Assembly (NCBI GenBank): GCA_038226305.1
Contig: JBBRQN010000014.1
Location: 1-64,000 of the forward strand
Direction of reading: 5' to 3'
Length of the DNA stretch: 64,000 nucleotides
Source of the DNA: JASLDZ01 sp038226305
GTDB lineage: Bacteria > Pseudomonadota > Alphaproteobacteria > Caulobacterales > Caulobacteraceae
In this document: positions 26,162 to 35,541 of the stretch, in pieces
Position numbering within the stretch: position 1 is the first letter of the stretch
Layout of the letters: each line of letters opens with the position of its first letter
Position numbers and translations under genes: made by a program
The notes under the pieces: generated by a model
Told to the model about the DNA's origin: nothing
Databases searched by the model: none
Seen by the model: only the letters and a program-made list of their open reading frames with translations

Positions 26162-26635
26162 TTGGACACCCGCCCCGTCGTCCTCGCCGACGTCGAGCTC
26201 GTCACCGATCACCGCACCCGCATGTTCGCGGAGAACGGCAAGAACGCTGACGACCTCGCGGCGATGGGCGCGCCCTTCCGTGTTTGGCTGACCTCCCACC
26301 TGCGCTCCGGCCAGTACATCGGCTGGGTGATGCAGGAGGGCGGGGCCGTGGCGGCGAGCGGCGGGATCATGTTCATCGACTGGCCGCCGCACTTCTCGCA
26401 TCCCGAGATCGACCGGCGCGCCTACGTGCTCAACATCTTCGTGGAGCCGGCCTTCCGCGGGCGCGGTCTCGCCCAGGACCTTATGAAACTCTGCGAAGAC
26501 GAAAGCCGGGCTCGCGGCGTGAACTACATGGTGCTGCACGCCAGCCCCATGGGCGCGCCGGTCTACGACAAGATGGGCTGGAGCCGCACAAACGAGATGG
26601 CGCTGGATCTCGCTGGCGGGACCATCCAGGCATGA
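26162..26635 (+). CDS. GNAT-family acetyltransferase (first of a tandem pair)
   Basis: A 157-residue N-acetyltransferase. The acetyl-CoA loop is in VEPAFRGRGLAQDLM, with AYVLNIF before it and VLHASPMGAPVYDKMGW after. The start is TTG at 26162, ten bases after the thiolase stop. The stop overlaps the start of the next gene, a clear paralogue (shared VLN, RGRGLA, LHA, and NEM motifs), suggesting local duplication. The acceptor substrate is unknown. Confidence 0.85.
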   Translation: MDTRPVVLADVELVTDHRTRMFAENGKNADDLAAMGAPFRVWLTSHLRSGQYIGWVMQEGGAVAASGGIMFIDWPPHFSHPEIDRRAYVLNIFVEPAFRGRGLAQDLMKLCEDESRARGVNYMVLHASPMGAPVYDKMGWSRTNEMALDLAGGTIQA

Positions 26636-27099
26636 CAGCCCCCGCCCCTCGCCCCGCCACGATCCGCGACCTCGACGTGATCTGCGCCCAGCGCGAGGCG
26701 ATCTTCCTGGAATCCGGGAGCTCGCCAGAGACGGTGGCGCGCTTCTCCGAACCGTCACGCGAATGGCATGCGGAGCGCCTGGCCGATGGCCGTTACCGCG
26801 GCTGGCTGACCGAGGCAGATGGCGAGGCCGTGGCGGGCGTCGGCCTGCACCTGTTGGACTGGGCGCCCGGCCCCTCCCACGCCGACACCGACCGTCGGGG
26901 CCTCGTCCTCAACGTCTGGGTCGACCCGGCCCACCGCGGGCGGGGTCTGGCCAAGCGGCTGATGCTGGAGCTGCAGGCCGAGGCGCATCGCCTGGGCGTC
27001 TTCTTCCTCGTGCTGCACGCCACCGACGCGGGCCGCCGACTCTACGAACGCACGAACTGGAGGGCGACCAACGAGATGTCGCTCTCCCTCACCCCATAA
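26632..27099 (+). CDS. GNAT-family acetyltransferase (second of a tandem pair)
   Basis: A 155-residue N-acetyltransferase beginning with ATG at 26632, overlapping the preceding stop (ATGA). The acetyl-CoA binding stretch is VDPAHRGRGLAKRLMLE, and the family element VLHATDAGRRLYERTNW follows. It parallels the first copy in order and motif positions but is well diverged, so the duplication is old. The next gene starts 20 bases downstream. Confidence 0.85.
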   Translation: MTAPAPRPATIRDLDVICAQREAIFLESGSSPETVARFSEPSREWHAERLADGRYRGWLTEADGEAVAGVGLHLLDWAPGPSHADTDRRGLVLNVWVDPAHRGRGLAKRLMLELQAEAHRLGVFFLVLHATDAGRRLYERTNWRATNEMSLSLTP

Positions 27100-27119
27100 G
27101 AACCCTCAAGGAAACGCAG

Positions 27120-29342
27120 ATGGAAACCTTCAAGATTGAAGTCGACGCCGACGGCATCGCGCTCATCACCTTCGACGTTCCCGGCCGCTCGATGAACACC
27201 ATCACCGGTGCCGTGAGCCGCGAGCTGCCGCAGGTGATCGAGCGCATCAAGACCGACGAGGCCATCAAGGGCGCGGTGATCTGCTCCGGCAAGGCCTCGG
27301 GCTTCTGCGCGGGCGCAGACCTCGGCGAGATGGGCGGGCGCACCACCAACCCCGGCGCCTCGGCGGAAGACAAGCTGCGCTCCGACTATGAAGCCGTCGG
27401 CGGCCTGTCGCAGACCCTGCGGAGCCTGGAGACCTGCGGCAAGCCCGTGGCCTGTGCCATCGGCGGCCTGGCCCTGGGCGGCGGTCTGGAGATCGCGCTC
27501 GCCTGCCACTACCGCGTCTGCGCCGACAACCCGAAGATCCAGCTCGGCTTGCCGGAGGCCAAGGTCGGCCTCCTCCCCGGCGCCGGTGGCACGCAGCGCC
27601 TGCCCCGCCTGATCGGCGTGATGGCCGCCGCCCCGCTCATGCTGGAAGGCAAGCCGAGCCGCCCGCAGGAGGCCAAGGCCGCGGGCTTCATCGACGAACT
27701 CGTCGCCCCCGGAGCCGAGATCGAAGCCGCCAAGACCTGGGTGAAGACCAAGGGCGACCCCGTCGCCCGCTGGGACAAGAAGGACTTCAAGGTGCCCGGC
27801 GGCGGCGGCCCCTACACCACGGGCGGCAGCCAGCTGTTCGTGATGGGCAATGCCATGCTGAGGAAGTCGACCTACGGCAACTACCCTGCCCAGCTGAACA
27901 TCATGAAGGCCGTCTACGAGGGCCTGCAGGTGCCGATGGACGCGGCGCTCCGCATCGAGAGCCGCTACTTCTTCAACACCATGCGCACCCCGCAGGCGAA
28001 GGCGATGATCCGCAGCCTGTTCATCTCCATGCAGGCGCTGAGCAAGGGCGCGGGCCGCCCCGCCGGCGTTCCCGCCTACGACATCAAGAAGGTGAGCGTG
28101 CTGGGCGCCGGCATGATGGGCGCGGGCGTCGCCTATGTTCAGGCGCTGGCCGGGGTCGAGACGGTTCTGATCGACGCCACGCAGGAGCAGGCCGACAAGG
28201 GCAAGGCCCACGTGGCCGACCTCCTCGCCAAGTCGGTTTCGCGCGGCAAGATGGACCAGGCCAAGGCCGACGGCGTGCTCGCGCTGATCACCGCCACCAC
28301 CGACTACGCCCACGTGAAGGGCTCCGACCTCGTGGTCGAGGCGGTGTTCGAGAACCGCGAGGTGAAGGCCGAAGTCACGAAGAAGGCCGAGGCCCAGCTC
28401 GCCGAGACGGCGGTGTTCGGCTCCAACACCTCCACCCTGCCCATCACCGGGCTGGCGGAGGTCAGCGTGCGCCCCGCCAACTTCATCGGCGTCCACTTCT
28501 TCTCGCCGGTCGACAAGATGGGCCTGGTCGAGATCATCATGGGCGACAAGACCAGCCAGGAGACCCTGGCCAAGGCGATCGACTACGTCCTCAAGATCAA
28601 GAAGACGCCCATCACCGTGAACGACAGCCGCGGCTTCTACACCTCGCGCTGCTTCGGCACCTTCGTGCAGGAGGGGCTGGAGATGCTGGCCGAGGGCGTT
28701 CCCCCCGCGCTGATCGACAACGTCGGCCGCATGACCGGCATGCCCCGCGGCCCGCTGGAGATGAACGACGACGTGGCGCTCGACCTCTCCTACAAGATCG
28801 GGCAGCAAACCAAGGCGGACCTGGGCGACAAGTACGTCGAGCCGAAGATCGCCCCGGTGCTGGAGAAAATGGTGGTCGAGCTCGGCCGCTATGGCCGCAA
28901 GAACGGCAAGGGCTTCTACGACTACCCCGCCGAGAAGGGCGCCAAGAAGAAGCTGTGGCCCGGCCTGGCCGAGCTGATCCCGCCAGTGAAGTCCACGATC
29001 AGCCCGGAAAGCCCCGAGTACAAGGCTCTGGGCGAGCATCTGAAGAAGCGCCTCCTGCACCGCCAAGCCGTGGAAGCCGCGCGCTGTTTCGAGGAGGGCG
29101 TGATCGTCGATCCCCGCGAAGCCGACGTGGGCGCCATCCTGGGCTGGGGCTTCGCCCCCTGGACCGGCGGGCCCATCAGCTACATCGACGGCATCGGCAC
29201 CAAGACCTTCGTGGAGGAGTGCGACGCCCTGGCCGCCGAACTCGGCCCGCGCTTCACGCCTCCCGCGCTGCTCCGCGACATGGCCGCCAAGAACGAGAGC
29301 TTCTACGAACGCTTCGGGGCCAAGACCGCGGTCGCGGCCTGA
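27120..29342 (+). CDS. fadJ: Bifunctional enoyl-CoA hydratase / 3-hydroxyacyl-CoA dehydrogenase
   Basis: A 740-residue two-domain enzyme for the middle two steps of beta-oxidation. Residues about 1-190 are the crotonase domain (GFCAGADLGEM, ALGGGLEIALACHYRV, GLLPGAGGTQRLPRL). From about residue 322 comes the NAD-binding domain (VSVLGAGMMGAGVAYVQ), then FIGVHFFSPVDKMGLVEII and the helical C-terminal domain. ATG at 27120 follows AAGGA at proper spacing; the open frame further upstream is a shadow of the GNAT gene. It is followed by a terminator-like hairpin. Confidence 0.95.
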   Translation: METFKIEVDADGIALITFDVPGRSMNTITGAVSRELPQVIERIKTDEAIKGAVICSGKASGFCAGADLGEMGGRTTNPGASAEDKLRSDYEAVGGLSQTLRSLETCGKPVACAIGGLALGGGLEIALACHYRVCADNPKIQLGLPEAKVGLLPGAGGTQRLPRLIGVMAAAPLMLEGKPSRPQEAKAAGFIDELVAPGAEIEAAKTWVKTKGDPVARWDKKDFKVPGGGGPYTTGGSQLFVMGNAMLRKSTYGNYPAQLNIMKAVYEGLQVPMDAALRIESRYFFNTMRTPQAKAMIRSLFISMQALSKGAGRPAGVPAYDIKKVSVLGAGMMGAGVAYVQALAGVETVLIDATQEQADKGKAHVADLLAKSVSRGKMDQAKADGVLALITATTDYAHVKGSDLVVEAVFENREVKAEVTKKAEAQLAETAVFGSNTSTLPITGLAEVSVRPANFIGVHFFSPVDKMGLVEIIMGDKTSQETLAKAIDYVLKIKKTPITVNDSRGFYTSRCFGTFVQEGLEMLAEGVPPALIDNVGRMTGMPRGPLEMNDDVALDLSYKIGQQTKADLGDKYVEPKIAPVLEKMVVELGRYGRKNGKGFYDYPAEKGAKKKLWPGLAELIPPVKSTISPESPEYKALGEHLKKRLLHRQAVEAARCFEEGVIVDPREADVGAILGWGFAPWTGGPISYIDGIGTKTFVEECDALAAELGPRFTPPALLRDMAAKNESFYERFGAKTAVAA

Positions 29343-29350
29343 GCGCTTAC

Positions 29351-29374
29351 GGCCTCCCCGTTTGCGGGGAGGCC
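29351..29374 (+). terminator. Hairpin after the fadJ-type gene
   Basis: A perfect 10-bp stem (29351-29360 and 29365-29374) with a TTTG loop begins 8 bases beyond the stop. No T-tract follows. It probably ends or trims the beta-oxidation message before the GST gene. Confidence 0.6.
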
Positions 29375-29398
29375 GGCTGCCCCTGAACCCAAACCCGC

Positions 29399-30046
29399 AT
29401 GAAGCCCGTCCTCTCGGCGTTCAAACAGTCCCCCGATCGCGGCCGGGGGCTGGCGCGCGACCTGCGCGTGCGCTGGGCCCTGGGCGAAGCGGGGGTGGAC
29501 TACGACGTGCGCCTCGTGACCTTCGCGGAGATGAAGGAACCCGAGCATCTGGCGCGGAATCCCTTCGGGCAGATCCCCACCTACGAAGACGGCGACCTGA
29601 CCCTGTTCGAGTCCGGCTCGATCGTGCTGCACGTGTCCGAAGGACACCCGGGCCTTCTGCCGAGCGATGCCGACGCCCGGGCGCGGGCCATCACCTGGAT
29701 GTTTGCGGCGCTCAACACGGTGGAGCCGCCCCTGGTGGAGCTGGGCATGGCCATGCTGATGGAGCGGGATCAGCCCTGGTATGAGGGGCGCCTGCCCATG
29801 CTGCAGGAGCGCGCCCGCAAGCGCCTGGACCAGCTCTCCCGCCATCTCGGCGACGCCGACTGGCTGGACGGAGCCTTCTCGGCCGGCGACCTGATGATGG
29901 TGGCGGTGCTGTTCCGCTCCAGGGCTTCGGGCATTCTCGACGACTATCCAAACCTGACCGCCTATGTCGCCCGGGGCGAGGCGCGGCCGGGCTTCCAGAG
30001 CGCGTTCGCGGCCCAGCTGGCCGTCTTCAACGCATCGGGCGGCTGA
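29399..30046 (+). CDS. Glutathione S-transferase family protein
   Basis: A 215-residue protein with an N-terminal thioredoxin-like domain carrying the cis-Pro/glutathione signature NPFGQIPTYEDGD and LFESGSIVLHVSE, and an all-helical C-terminal domain with the N-capping stretch FSAGDLMMVAVLFR. It may conjugate or isomerise a small molecule. It lies after the hairpin at 29351-29374 and before a second thiolase. The substrate is unknown. Confidence 0.88.
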   Translation: MKPVLSAFKQSPDRGRGLARDLRVRWALGEAGVDYDVRLVTFAEMKEPEHLARNPFGQIPTYEDGDLTLFESGSIVLHVSEGHPGLLPSDADARARAITWMFAALNTVEPPLVELGMAMLMERDQPWYEGRLPMLQERARKRLDQLSRHLGDADWLDGAFSAGDLMMVAVLFRSRASGILDDYPNLTAYVARGEARPGFQSAFAAQLAVFNASGG

Positions 30047-30168
30047 TCCTGCGACAGCCCTGCCGGCGGCGACCACCTTGCCTCGCCACCCGCCATGCCT
30101 AATGTGCCGCCCGAACCCCGACGGCCCGATCCAAGCGGCCGCAGCCAACCTTTGAGGAAGCCAGCCGA

Positions 30169-31356
30169 ATGCGCGAAGCCGTCATCGTCTCCTACGCCCG
30201 CACGGGGCTCGCCAAGTCGATCCGGGGCGGGTTCAACTCCACCCACGGGGCGGCGATCACCGGCCACGCCCTCAAGCACGCCATCGACCGCGCGAAGATC
30301 GAGGGCGGCGACATCGAGGACGTGATCGTGGGCTGCGGCAACCCCGAAGGCGCCACCGGCGGCAACGTCGCCCGCCTGGCCGCCACGTGGGCCGGCTGCC
30401 CGGTGACGACCTCGGGCACCACCATCAACCGCTTCTGCTCGTCGGGCCTGCAGTCCGTCGCGGTGGCCGCGGGCTACATCCGCAACGAAGGCGCGCCGGT
30501 GGCCGCTGCCGCGGGCGTGGAGAACATCAGCCTCGTCCAGATGGGCGGGCACATGAACACCTACTTCTACACCGAAGAGAAGCTGATGCGGGAGAAGCCC
30601 GCCCTGTGGATGCCGATGATCGACACGGCCGACAACGTGGCCGAACGCTACGGCCTCTCCCGCGAATACCAGGACGAGTACGCCCTGCGCTCGCAGCAGC
30701 GCATCGCCGCGGCGCAGGCCAACGGCACCTTCGACGACGAGATCGTGCCCATGCACGTGAAGATGAAGGTCGTGAACAAGGAGACCAAGGAGGAGTCCAT
30801 GGTCGACTACGTGGTCGATAAGGACGAGTGCAACCGCCCCCAAACCACGATGGCCGACCTCGCCAAGCTCAACCCCGTCAAGGGCGAGGGCAAGTGGGTG
30901 ACCGCCGGCAACGCCTCGCAGCTGTCCGACGGCGCGGCCGCGGTGATCATGATGGACTCCAAGGAAGCCGAGCGTCGCGGCGCCGAGCCCCTGGGTGCCT
31001 TCCGCGGCTTCGCCGTGGCCGGCTGCGAGCCTGACGAGATGGGCATCGGCCCCGTGTTCGCGGTCCCGCGCCTCCTGGAGCGCCACGGCCTGAAGGTGGA
31101 CGACATCGACCTGTGGGAGCTGAACGAAGCCTTCGCCTCGCAGTGCCTCTACTCGCGCGACCGCCTCGGCATCGACCCTGAGAAGTACAACGTGAACGGC
31201 GGCTCCATCGCCATCGGCCACCCCTACGGCATGACGGGCACGCGCCTCACCGGCCACGTCCTCATGGAACTGAAGCGCCGCAAGAAGAAGTGGGGCGTGG
31301 TCACCATGTGCATCGGCGGCGGCATGGGCGCAGCCGGTCTGTTCGAGGCCTACTGA
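30169..31356 (+). CDS. Thiolase (acetyl-CoA acyltransferase), second copy
   Basis: A 395-residue thiolase with the acyl Cys in NRFCSSGLQSVA and the C-terminal NGGSIAIGHPYGMTGTR and MCIGGGMGAAGLFE. It differs clearly from the thiolase at 24946 (for example GHPYG instead of GHPLG), so the two probably have different chain-length or pathway roles. A GAGGAA purine stretch lies 10-15 bases upstream of the ATG. It is the last gene of the lipid cluster. Confidence 0.93.
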   Translation: MREAVIVSYARTGLAKSIRGGFNSTHGAAITGHALKHAIDRAKIEGGDIEDVIVGCGNPEGATGGNVARLAATWAGCPVTTSGTTINRFCSSGLQSVAVAAGYIRNEGAPVAAAAGVENISLVQMGGHMNTYFYTEEKLMREKPALWMPMIDTADNVAERYGLSREYQDEYALRSQQRIAAAQANGTFDDEIVPMHVKMKVVNKETKEESMVDYVVDKDECNRPQTTMADLAKLNPVKGEGKWVTAGNASQLSDGAAAVIMMDSKEAERRGAEPLGAFRGFAVAGCEPDEMGIGPVFAVPRLLERHGLKVDDIDLWELNEAFASQCLYSRDRLGIDPEKYNVNGGSIAIGHPYGMTGTRLTGHVLMELKRRKKKWGVVTMCIGGGMGAAGLFEAY

Positions 31357-31410
31357 GGGCTCGCTCCCGAGGCATCGCACTCAGAGCAAATCACCCTAGC
31401 GTGGGTCGCC

Positions 31411-32565
31411 GTGACACCCCGGCGGCCCACGTTCTACGAATTCTTCGCCGGCGGCGGCATGGCCCGCGCTGGCCTGGGCGACGGCTGGGATTGCCTGTTC
31501 GCCAACGACTTCCATCCTACCAAGGCCGACAGCTATCGCGACAACTGGGGCGGGGCCGACCTCAAGGTTGGCGACGTGTGGCAGCTCACCCCCCGGGACC
31601 TGCCGGAGCCTGCGGGCGGCGGGCCTGTCGATCTCGCCTGGGCCTCCTCCCCCTGTCAGGATCTAAGTCTGGCGGGTAAGCGCGGCGGGCTGTCGGGCGA
31701 GCGATCCTCCGCCTTCTGGGGCTTTCACGCCCTGATGCAGGGGCTGGATGCGCAGGGCCGCGCCCCCCGAATGCTGGTGATCGAGAACGTCGGCGGCCTC
31801 GCCACCTCCAACGGCGGGGAGGATTTCACCGCCCTCTGCGCGGCCCTGGCGAGGCTGGGCTACACCTTCGGGGCGCTCGAGATCGACGCGGCGCACTTCC
31901 TGCCGCACTCGCGCCCGCGCCTGTTCGTGGTGGCCGCCAAGGCGCTCAGCGGGCGGGGGCTCACATCTGCCCGGCCGATGGCGCCCTTCCACTCGCCCCG
32001 CCTCGTGGAGGCGCACGCCCGCCTGCCGTGGGAGCTGCAGGCCTGCTGGCGGTGGTGGTCGCTGCCCGTGCCGCCCGCCCGCAACGCCGATCTCGCCACC
32101 CTCTTGGAGCCAGACGAGGCGGTGATCTGGTTCGACGAGGCGCAGACGAAAGCGCTGACCGACGCCCTGTCCCCCCTTCACCGCCGCCGTCTGGATGCTG
32201 CGGCAGCCCTGCACGGCCGGGCGGTGGCCCCCGTCTATCGCCGGATGCGGATGGTGGATGGCGAGAAGCTGCAGCGGGCCGAGCTGCGCCTCGACGGCTT
32301 GGCCGGGTGCCTGAGAACCCCCGGCGGCGGCTCGTCCAAACAATTCCTGATCGTCTCGGAGGGAGGCCACCTGCGCGCCCGCGCCCTGTCGGCGCGAGAG
32401 GGCGCACGCCTGATGGGCCTGCCCGACGACTACCGCCTGCCGAGCTCCGCCACCGCCGCCCTGCAGCTCACCGGAGACGGGGTGGCCGTGCCCGCGGTGC
32501 GCTGGCTGGCCGAGCACCTGTTAGAACCCCTATCGGCCTCCGTAGGAAAGCGGGCGGTCGCATAG
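31411..32565 (+). CDS. DNA (cytosine-5)-methyltransferase
   Basis: A 384-residue C5 methyltransferase with a GTG start. The SAM-binding motif I is FYEFFAGGGMARAGL, the catalytic PCQ is in SSPCQDLSLAGKRGG (about residue 81), motif VI is ENVGGL, motif VIII is HFLPHSRPRLFVVA, and motif X is GDGVAVPAVRWLAEHL. The target recognition region lies between about residues 180 and 300. No restriction endonuclease gene is adjacent, so it looks like an orphan (regulatory or protective) methylase. The recognition site is not predictable here. Confidence 0.9.
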   Translation: MTPRRPTFYEFFAGGGMARAGLGDGWDCLFANDFHPTKADSYRDNWGGADLKVGDVWQLTPRDLPEPAGGGPVDLAWASSPCQDLSLAGKRGGLSGERSSAFWGFHALMQGLDAQGRAPRMLVIENVGGLATSNGGEDFTALCAALARLGYTFGALEIDAAHFLPHSRPRLFVVAAKALSGRGLTSARPMAPFHSPRLVEAHARLPWELQACWRWWSLPVPPARNADLATLLEPDEAVIWFDEAQTKALTDALSPLHRRRLDAAAALHGRAVAPVYRRMRMVDGEKLQRAELRLDGLAGCLRTPGGGSSKQFLIVSEGGHLRARALSAREGARLMGLPDDYRLPSSATAALQLTGDGVAVPAVRWLAEHLLEPLSASVGKRAVA

Positions 32566-32612
32566 GGGTCAGACCCGCGACAGCGGCGCGCCAGCGGCCT
32601 ATCTTCCACCTC

Positions 32613-33587
32613 ATGACCGACCTCGCCACGCCCACGCACACGCCCACCGTTCGCGGCCGCATCTATGCGTCGCCGCTGGAGCTCGTGGGCGATACGCCGC
32701 TCGTGCGCCTGCCGCGCCTCACCGCCGAGCTGCGGCCGAAGGCGGAGATCCTCGCCAAGCTCGAGTATTTCAACCCCCTGCATAGCGTGAAAGACCGCAT
32801 CGGCTTGGCGATGGTGGAGGCGATGGAGGCCGACGGGCGGCTGAAGCCGGGCATGACCATCGTGGAGCCCACCAGCGGCAACACCGGCATCGCGCTCGCC
32901 TTTGTGGCCGCGGCCAAGGGCTATCCCATCGTGCTCGTCATGCCCGAGAGCATGAGCATGGAGCGTCGCAAGATGCTGGGCCTCCTCGGCGCCCGGCTGG
33001 AGCTGACCCCCGCCGAGAAGGGCATGCGCGGCGCCGTCGCCCGGGCCACCGAGCTTCTGGCGGAGATCGAGGGCTCGGTGATGCCCGGCCAGTTCGAGAA
33101 CCCCGCCAACCCCGACATTCACCGCCACACCACCGCCGAGGAGATCTGGCGCGACACCGGCGGCGCGGTCGATGCCGTGGTCGCGGGCGTGGGCACCGGC
33201 GGCACGCTAACGGGCGTTGGTGAGGCGCTCAAGGCCAAGAAGCCCGGCCTTCGGATGATCGCTGTGGAGCCCGAGGCTTCGGCGATCCTTTCGGGCGGTG
33301 CCCCCGGCCCGCACAAGATCCAGGGCATCGGCGCGGGCTTCGTGCCCGAGAACCTGCACCGCAACGTGGTGGACGAGGTGATCGCCGTCTCCAACGAGGA
33401 CAGCTTCGCCATGGCCCGCCGGGCGGCCCGGGTGGAGGGGCTGCCGGTGGGGATCTCGTCCGGCGCGGCGCTCACAGCGGCCTTCCGCATCGCGCAGGAC
33501 GATGCCTATGCGGGCAAGCAGATCGTCGTGATCATCCCGAGCTTCGCCGAACGCTACCTGTCGACGGCCCTGTTCGAAGGGCTCTAG
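32613..33587 (+). CDS. cysK: Cysteine synthase (O-acetylserine sulfhydrylase)
   Basis: A 324-residue PLP enzyme making cysteine from O-acetylserine and sulfide. The PLP lysine is in NPLHSVKDRIG, the substrate loop is TSGNTGIALA, and the phosphate-binding stretch is GVGTGGTLTGVG. ATG at 32613 is the family-like start; the frame is open upstream only by chance. Its TAG stop overlaps the stop of the convergent histidine kinase gene by four bases. Confidence 0.94.
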   Translation: MTDLATPTHTPTVRGRIYASPLELVGDTPLVRLPRLTAELRPKAEILAKLEYFNPLHSVKDRIGLAMVEAMEADGRLKPGMTIVEPTSGNTGIALAFVAAAKGYPIVLVMPESMSMERRKMLGLLGARLELTPAEKGMRGAVARATELLAEIEGSVMPGQFENPANPDIHRHTTAEEIWRDTGGAVDAVVAGVGTGGTLTGVGEALKAKKPGLRMIAVEPEASAILSGGAPGPHKIQGIGAGFVPENLHRNVVDEVIAVSNEDSFAMARRAARVEGLPVGISSGAALTAAFRIAQDDAYAGKQIVVIIPSFAERYLSTALFEGL

Positions 33588-35461
33588 GCCGCTGCCGCAC
33601 CGGCGGGGCGCGATGCGTCTGCACCGGCGTGCCGGGGTCGCAGGGCGGAGTCGATCGTGCCGTAGAAGGTCTTCGGCTCCAGCGGCTTGACCACCCAGCC
33701 GGTCATCCCCGCGGCGAGGTAGGTGGCCAGCGCCCCCTCGTGCACCGCGCCGGTCATGGCCAGCATGGGCGTCTCGCGGTTGGGGCCATCGCCGCCGCGC
33801 AGGCGCTTGGCCAGGTCCCGACCGTCGAAGTCCGAGAGGTGCACGTCCATCAGGATCAGGTCGAAGGGCTCGGCGGCCATGCGCTCCAGCGCTTCGGCCC
33901 CCGTCTCGGCGTAGTCGGCCACGAGGCCCACGGCTTCCAGAAGGATCGCCACGGCTTGCCGCACCAGGGACTGATCGTCCACGACGAGGATCCGCACCCG
34001 CCCGGCCGCCTTGGCGGTTGCCGCCGCGGGAGGCACCGGCTCCGCCTGGGCCTCGATGGCTTCGATAGGCCGTTCGACAGCGGGGGCCGTCGCGAGCATG
34101 GCCGCTTCCTGTGCCGCCGCCAGAGCCACGGTGAGGGTGAAGCGCGAACCCTGCGGTCCCGACTCGGCGGTGAGGTCGCCTCCCATCAGCCGGGCGAGCT
34201 CCCGGCTGATCGCCAGACCCAGCCCCGTGCCACCGTGGGTGCGCGCCACCGAGTCGTCGCCCTGCTCGAACGGCGAGAACAGCCGCGCCAGGCGCTCGGG
34301 CTCGATGCCGCAGCCGGTATCGACCACGCAGATGCTCACACCGGATGCCCCGGCCGCCAGCGGCGTCGTGCTCACCTCCAGCCGCACGCAGCCGGAGGGC
34401 GTGAACTTCAAGGCGTTCGAGACGAGGTTGTTGATCACCTGCCGCAGCCGCCCGGGGTCGCCCGTCACGAGGTCGGGTAGGCTCTGCACGCCCACGAGCT
34501 CGAGCGACAGCTCGGCGCCGGCCACCTCGGCCGCCCACAGGCGGCGCAGGTCTTCCAGAAGAGCCCGGGGCGAGAAGGCGATCGCCTCCACCCCCATGCG
34601 ACCCGCCTCCATCTTCGCGAGGTCGAGGAGGTCGTCGAGCAGGCGGCGCATCTGGCGCCCGGCGTCGCCCACCATGCGGGCGCACTCGGCATCGGCGGGA
34701 ACAGCGGCCCGGCGCGACAGGGCGTCGGCGGCGGCGAGGATGGCGGTGAGCGGCGTGCGCAGTTCGTGGCTGACCGCAGCGGCATAGCGCGTCTTGGCCA
34801 GGGTCGCGGTTTCGGCGGCCTGTCTCGCCTGCGCCTCCCGGGTGCTCAGCCGCTCGATCCGGCGCCATGCGGCCGTCAGCCCCATGAGGAACAGGCCGGC
34901 GCTCAGCATCAGCACGGCCACAAGGTTGTCGTTGGCCAGGGCGGGCGGACCGGCCAGCGGTCCCAAGATCAGGAGGGCTGCGTGAGGCGACGCCGACGCC
35001 ACCAGGGCGATGGCCGAACCGCGGGAAAGGGTCATCACGTTGAGCAGGCAGCCCGTCAGCACCAGCATGGCCGCGGCCGGGCCAAGCGCATCGGGCAGTT
35101 GCCACAGGGCCAGCGTGCCCACCGCGAATCCGGCCGACACAAGAACGGTCGAACCCAGACCCACCATCGTCGCGACCCTCCCTGGCAGGGGAGCGCCCGG
35201 CCGGAACCGCCACAGAACCGCGATCTCCAGGATCTGGCTTCCGGCCGCCGCCGCCGCCCAGCCCCACAGCACCGGGCTTGTCGGCGAAAGATGCATCACG
35301 AAGACGGCGCACAGCAGGAAGGCGACGATCACGGCGAAGCGGCTGGGCACTTGCAGGCGCCGCTCCTGGGCGTTCACGGCCAGGGCCCGGGCCTCGCACA
35401 GCCAGAAGTCGGGAGCGCTCAGGATGCCGCCCGTCTCGCCCGCTGCGCGCGCCATAGCCAC
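33584..35461 (-). CDS. Hybrid sensor histidine kinase / response regulator
   Basis: A 625-residue protein. Residues about 40-210 hold several membrane helices without a large periplasmic domain; then a HisKA domain with the phospho-acceptor His in AAVSHELRTPLTAIL, an ATPase domain (NNLVSNALKFTPSG, DTGCGIEPERLARLFSPFE, GGTGLGLAISRELA), and a C-terminal receiver domain (RILVVDDQSLVR, phospho-acceptor Asp in LILMDVHLSDFDG, Lys in GWVVKPL). It senses an unknown, probably membrane-linked, signal. It ends tail-to-tail with cysK and has no cognate regulator next to it. Confidence 0.92.
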   Translation of the reverse strand: MAMARAAGETGGILSAPDFWLCEARALAVNAQERRLQVPSRFAVIVAFLLCAVFVMHLSPTSPVLWGWAAAAAGSQILEIAVLWRFRPGAPLPGRVATMVGLGSTVLVSAGFAVGTLALWQLPDALGPAAAMLVLTGCLLNVMTLSRGSAIALVASASPHAALLILGPLAGPPALANDNLVAVLMLSAGLFLMGLTAAWRRIERLSTREAQARQAAETATLAKTRYAAAVSHELRTPLTAILAAADALSRRAAVPADAECARMVGDAGRQMRRLLDDLLDLAKMEAGRMGVEAIAFSPRALLEDLRRLWAAEVAGAELSLELVGVQSLPDLVTGDPGRLRQVINNLVSNALKFTPSGCVRLEVSTTPLAAGASGVSICVVDTGCGIEPERLARLFSPFEQGDDSVARTHGGTGLGLAISRELARLMGGDLTAESGPQGSRFTLTVALAAAQEAAMLATAPAVERPIEAIEAQAEPVPPAAATAKAAGRVRILVVDDQSLVRQAVAILLEAVGLVADYAETGAEALERMAAEPFDLILMDVHLSDFDGRDLAKRLRGGDGPNRETPMLAMTGAVHEGALATYLAAGMTGWVVKPLEPKTFYGTIDSALRPRHAGADASRPAGAAAA

Positions 35462-35541
35462 GCCACCCTCCCAAATCTGGCGGGACAGTAACGCGGGCCG
35501 GCTAACGGAGGGTCAACACCCGCCGGCTGCCGACGAATCTC

